Assembly: GCF_006980715.1 (NCBI RefSeq) | Contig: NZ_SBHN01000001.1 | Location: 310,001 to 374,000 of the forward strand | Length of the DNA: 64,000 nt | Direction of reading: 5' to 3' | DNA from: Telmatospirillum sp. J64-1 | Lineage (GTDB): Bacteria; Pseudomonadota; Alphaproteobacteria; Rhodospirillales; Magnetospirillaceae | Part shown: one piece after another, positions 62,689-64,000 of the stretch | Layout: the number at the start of each line of letters is the position of its first letter | Position numbering within the stretch: the stretch's first letter is position 1 | Position numbers and translations under genes: made by a program | The notes under the pieces: generated by a model | Seen by the model: only the letters and a program-made list of their open reading frames with translations | Database searches by the model: none | What the model was told of the DNA's origin: nothing

Positions 62689-64000
62689 CAGCGGAGAACG
62701 ATCCGGCCGTCAATACCCGGGGCGATGACGCCTTGTTCCGAGATGTAATGGGCCATGATTTCCCAAAGCAGTTTGCCGTCATCGCGCGGGATGTCGTCCT
62801 TCGCCGCCAGCATGGCATAGCCATCGCCGCCCTTCGCCAGATATCCCGTCATCGCCACTTTGTAGACGGCGGCCGGGTCCAGGGGCTTGCCCGCGATCTC
62901 GACCCGTTCGACCCGTGATCCTGCCGGGCGTGACAGATCGTAGACGACTTTCATGTTGGACGGGTGCAGGAAGCTACCCTTCAGCGTCTCCACGCCCGAG
63001 GCACTGAGTTCCAGCGCCTCCCGCAAGGCCGCGCCCGTAACGGGAACGGTGGTGATGAAGTCGCGGAACGGCAATTCCCGCTGGATGTCGCGCCGGGTCA
63101 GCGGGGTACCGGCCTCGTAGAGGCGATTACCGCGGATGGAGCCGCCATTGATGAGTGCGATATCCGCGTTCAGCAGGCTGCGCATGGCATCGGCGACCAA
63201 CGAGGCGAAGGGCGTCTCTTCGGCGCGGATGACTTCGCGGCGGGTATCAAGCGCCGTCCGAGTGGTCCCGACCTGGATGTCCAGCAGTTCCGACAGCCGG
63301 TCCAGATAGGCCGAAACCCGCCCGGCCATCTGGGTTTCGGCGGGCATTCCCGCCAGCTGGGCCACCTCCCCCGCCATCGTCAGGCTGTCCTCCGCCTCGT
63401 CGTGGCGCAGCCGCAGCACGACCGCCGTTCCCTTGACGTTGCTATGCACGATGAAGGCGCCGGACGCATCCGTTTCCACGCTGTCCCTGCCTGTGGCCGC
63501 GACCTGGACCAGCACATCGACCACGCCGTTGCGCCGCAACTCGGCCACATCCTCGTCGGCATTGTCGACGATGGCGACCACCGCTTGCGCGCCCGCCTCC
63601 CGCAAGGCCTGCGCGCGGTCTGTTACCGTCTGGGCCGGAGGCTGAACTTCGATCCGGGGAACGATGTATTGGATGGTCAATTCGGGCGAGGTCGCGGCCA
63701 CGACGCCGATCTTCACCCCTCCCCTTTCCAGCAGCAGGTCCTGTTCCAGACCTTCCAGGACCTTGCCGGTTTCGCGGTCGATCGCATTGGCGCTGAGGAA
63801 GGGGAAACGCGCCTCGTAGCTGCGCAAGGTCAGCTCATCTTCACCGAAGGCGAGATCGCGCTTGGTCACGGCCATGGCATCGGGTTGCAGATCGTTCAGC
63901 AGGTCGATCATGTGCGAGCCCTTGTCGAAGCTCGACAACACCCCCGCCGCCAGGGAGGCACCGCCATGCAAGAAAAGGGTCGGACCGACCTCGCGCTCCT
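62688..64000 (-). CDS. 5'-nucleotidase/UshA-family metallophosphoesterase (cut by window edge)
   Basis: The frame is open up to the window edge, so the N-terminus is missing. The remaining 437 residues contain the end of the metallophosphatase domain ([12 protein letters not shown], then [14 protein letters not shown] and a conserved PFLSANAI) and the C-terminal 5'-nucleotidase domain ([15 protein letters not shown] near 275 from the visible start; [14 protein letters not shown]). In UshA enzymes the usual catalytic GNHE-type segment reads here [10 protein letters not shown], so the expected Asn-His-Glu is absent; the protein may not be a normal nucleotidase. Its stop overlaps the kinase start by one base, so it may act with the sensor. 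Confidence 0.82.
   Translation of the reverse strand, partial: EREVGPTLFLHGGASLAAGVLSSFDKGSHMIDLLNDLQPDAMAVTKRDLAFGEDELTLRSYEARFPFLSANAIDRETGKVLEGLEQDLLLERGGVKIGVVAATSPELTIQYIVPRIEVQPPAQTVTDRAQALREAGAQAVVAIVDNADEDVAELRRNGVVDVLVQVAATGRDSVETDASGAFIVHSNVKGTAVVLRLRHDEAEDSLTMAGEVAQLAGMPAETQMAGRVSAYLDRLSELLDIQVGTTRTALDTRREVIRAEETPFASLVADAMRSLLNADIALINGGSIRGNRLYEAGTPLTRRDIQRELPFRDFITTVPVTGAALREALELSASGVETLKGSFLHPSNMKVVYDLSRPAGSRVERVEIAGKPLDPAAVYKVAMTGYLAKGGDGYAMLAAKDDIPRDDGKLLWEIMAHYISEQGVIAPGIDGRIVLR

Overview
The window is GC-rich bacterial DNA, dense with operons, and reads as chromosome from an alphaproteobacterium, probably Rhodospirillales. The basis is indirect: codon bias, many ABC and TRAP uptake systems with GntR/LacI/LysR regulators, and a DUF1403-ScpB pair of the kind seen in Alphaproteobacteria. 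No rRNA, tRNA or CRISPR array was seen. Both ends cut through genes: an ABC permease on the left and a 5'-nucleotidase family protein on the right.

Layout. 1-9.7 kb: an ABC permease tail and DeoR regulator, then a ureide/cyclic-amide style catabolic region (amidohydrolase, FCD-type GntR regulator, PuuE-like NodB-fold hydrolase, Asp/Glu/hydantoin racemase family protein, and a spermidine/putrescine-type ABC transporter). Two copies of a perfect ATTATGCATAAT palindrome tie the amidohydrolase and transporter promoters together. 9.7-10.6 kb: a close relative of the streptomycin kinase APH(3'')-I. 10.6-21.6 kb: an FMN reductase with LysR, AraC plus LysE exporter, an RND efflux pump with its TetR regulator and a direct-repeat operator, and small stand-alone genes. 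20.8-26.9 kb: a GntR/UTRA-regulated TRAP-TAXI transporter with a fumarase/aspartase-family lyase and an SGNH esterase. 27.0-32.6 kb: a LacI-controlled ABC transporter with a phosphodiesterase. 32.8-36.1 kb: a membrane alpha/beta hydrolase, a GDT1-type manganese exporter behind a yybP-ykoY manganese riboswitch, and paired CrcB fluoride channels.

36.1-56.0 kb is the most striking part. It begins with a tyrosine recombinase gene. Both ends of the block carry the same architecture, CCGATAA-7 bp-TTATCGG, which looks like recombinase core sites, and the azoR-like gene at the right end is truncated. Inside lies what looks like a complete lipid-linked N-glycosylation pathway with eukaryote/archaea-like parts: ManC (GDP-mannose), an STT3/PglB/AglB-type oligosaccharyltransferase with a clear WWDYG motif, a Wzm/Wzt ABC exporter, a MurG paralogue that could do the Alg13/14 step, an ALG1-like (GT33) mannosyltransferase, an ALG11-like GT4 enzyme, an autotransporter full of N-X-S/T sequons, and a monotopic phosphoglycosyl transferase. 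I predict that these build an undecaprenyl-PP-linked, mannose-containing glycan and transfer it to asparagines of exported protein, with the autotransporter as the obvious candidate acceptor. A lower-GC PAS/GGDEF/EAL gene follows.

56.0-64.0 kb: DUF1403-ScpB, a VOC protein, and a signalling operon (5'-nucleotidase family protein, hybrid histidine kinase, REC-histidine kinase).
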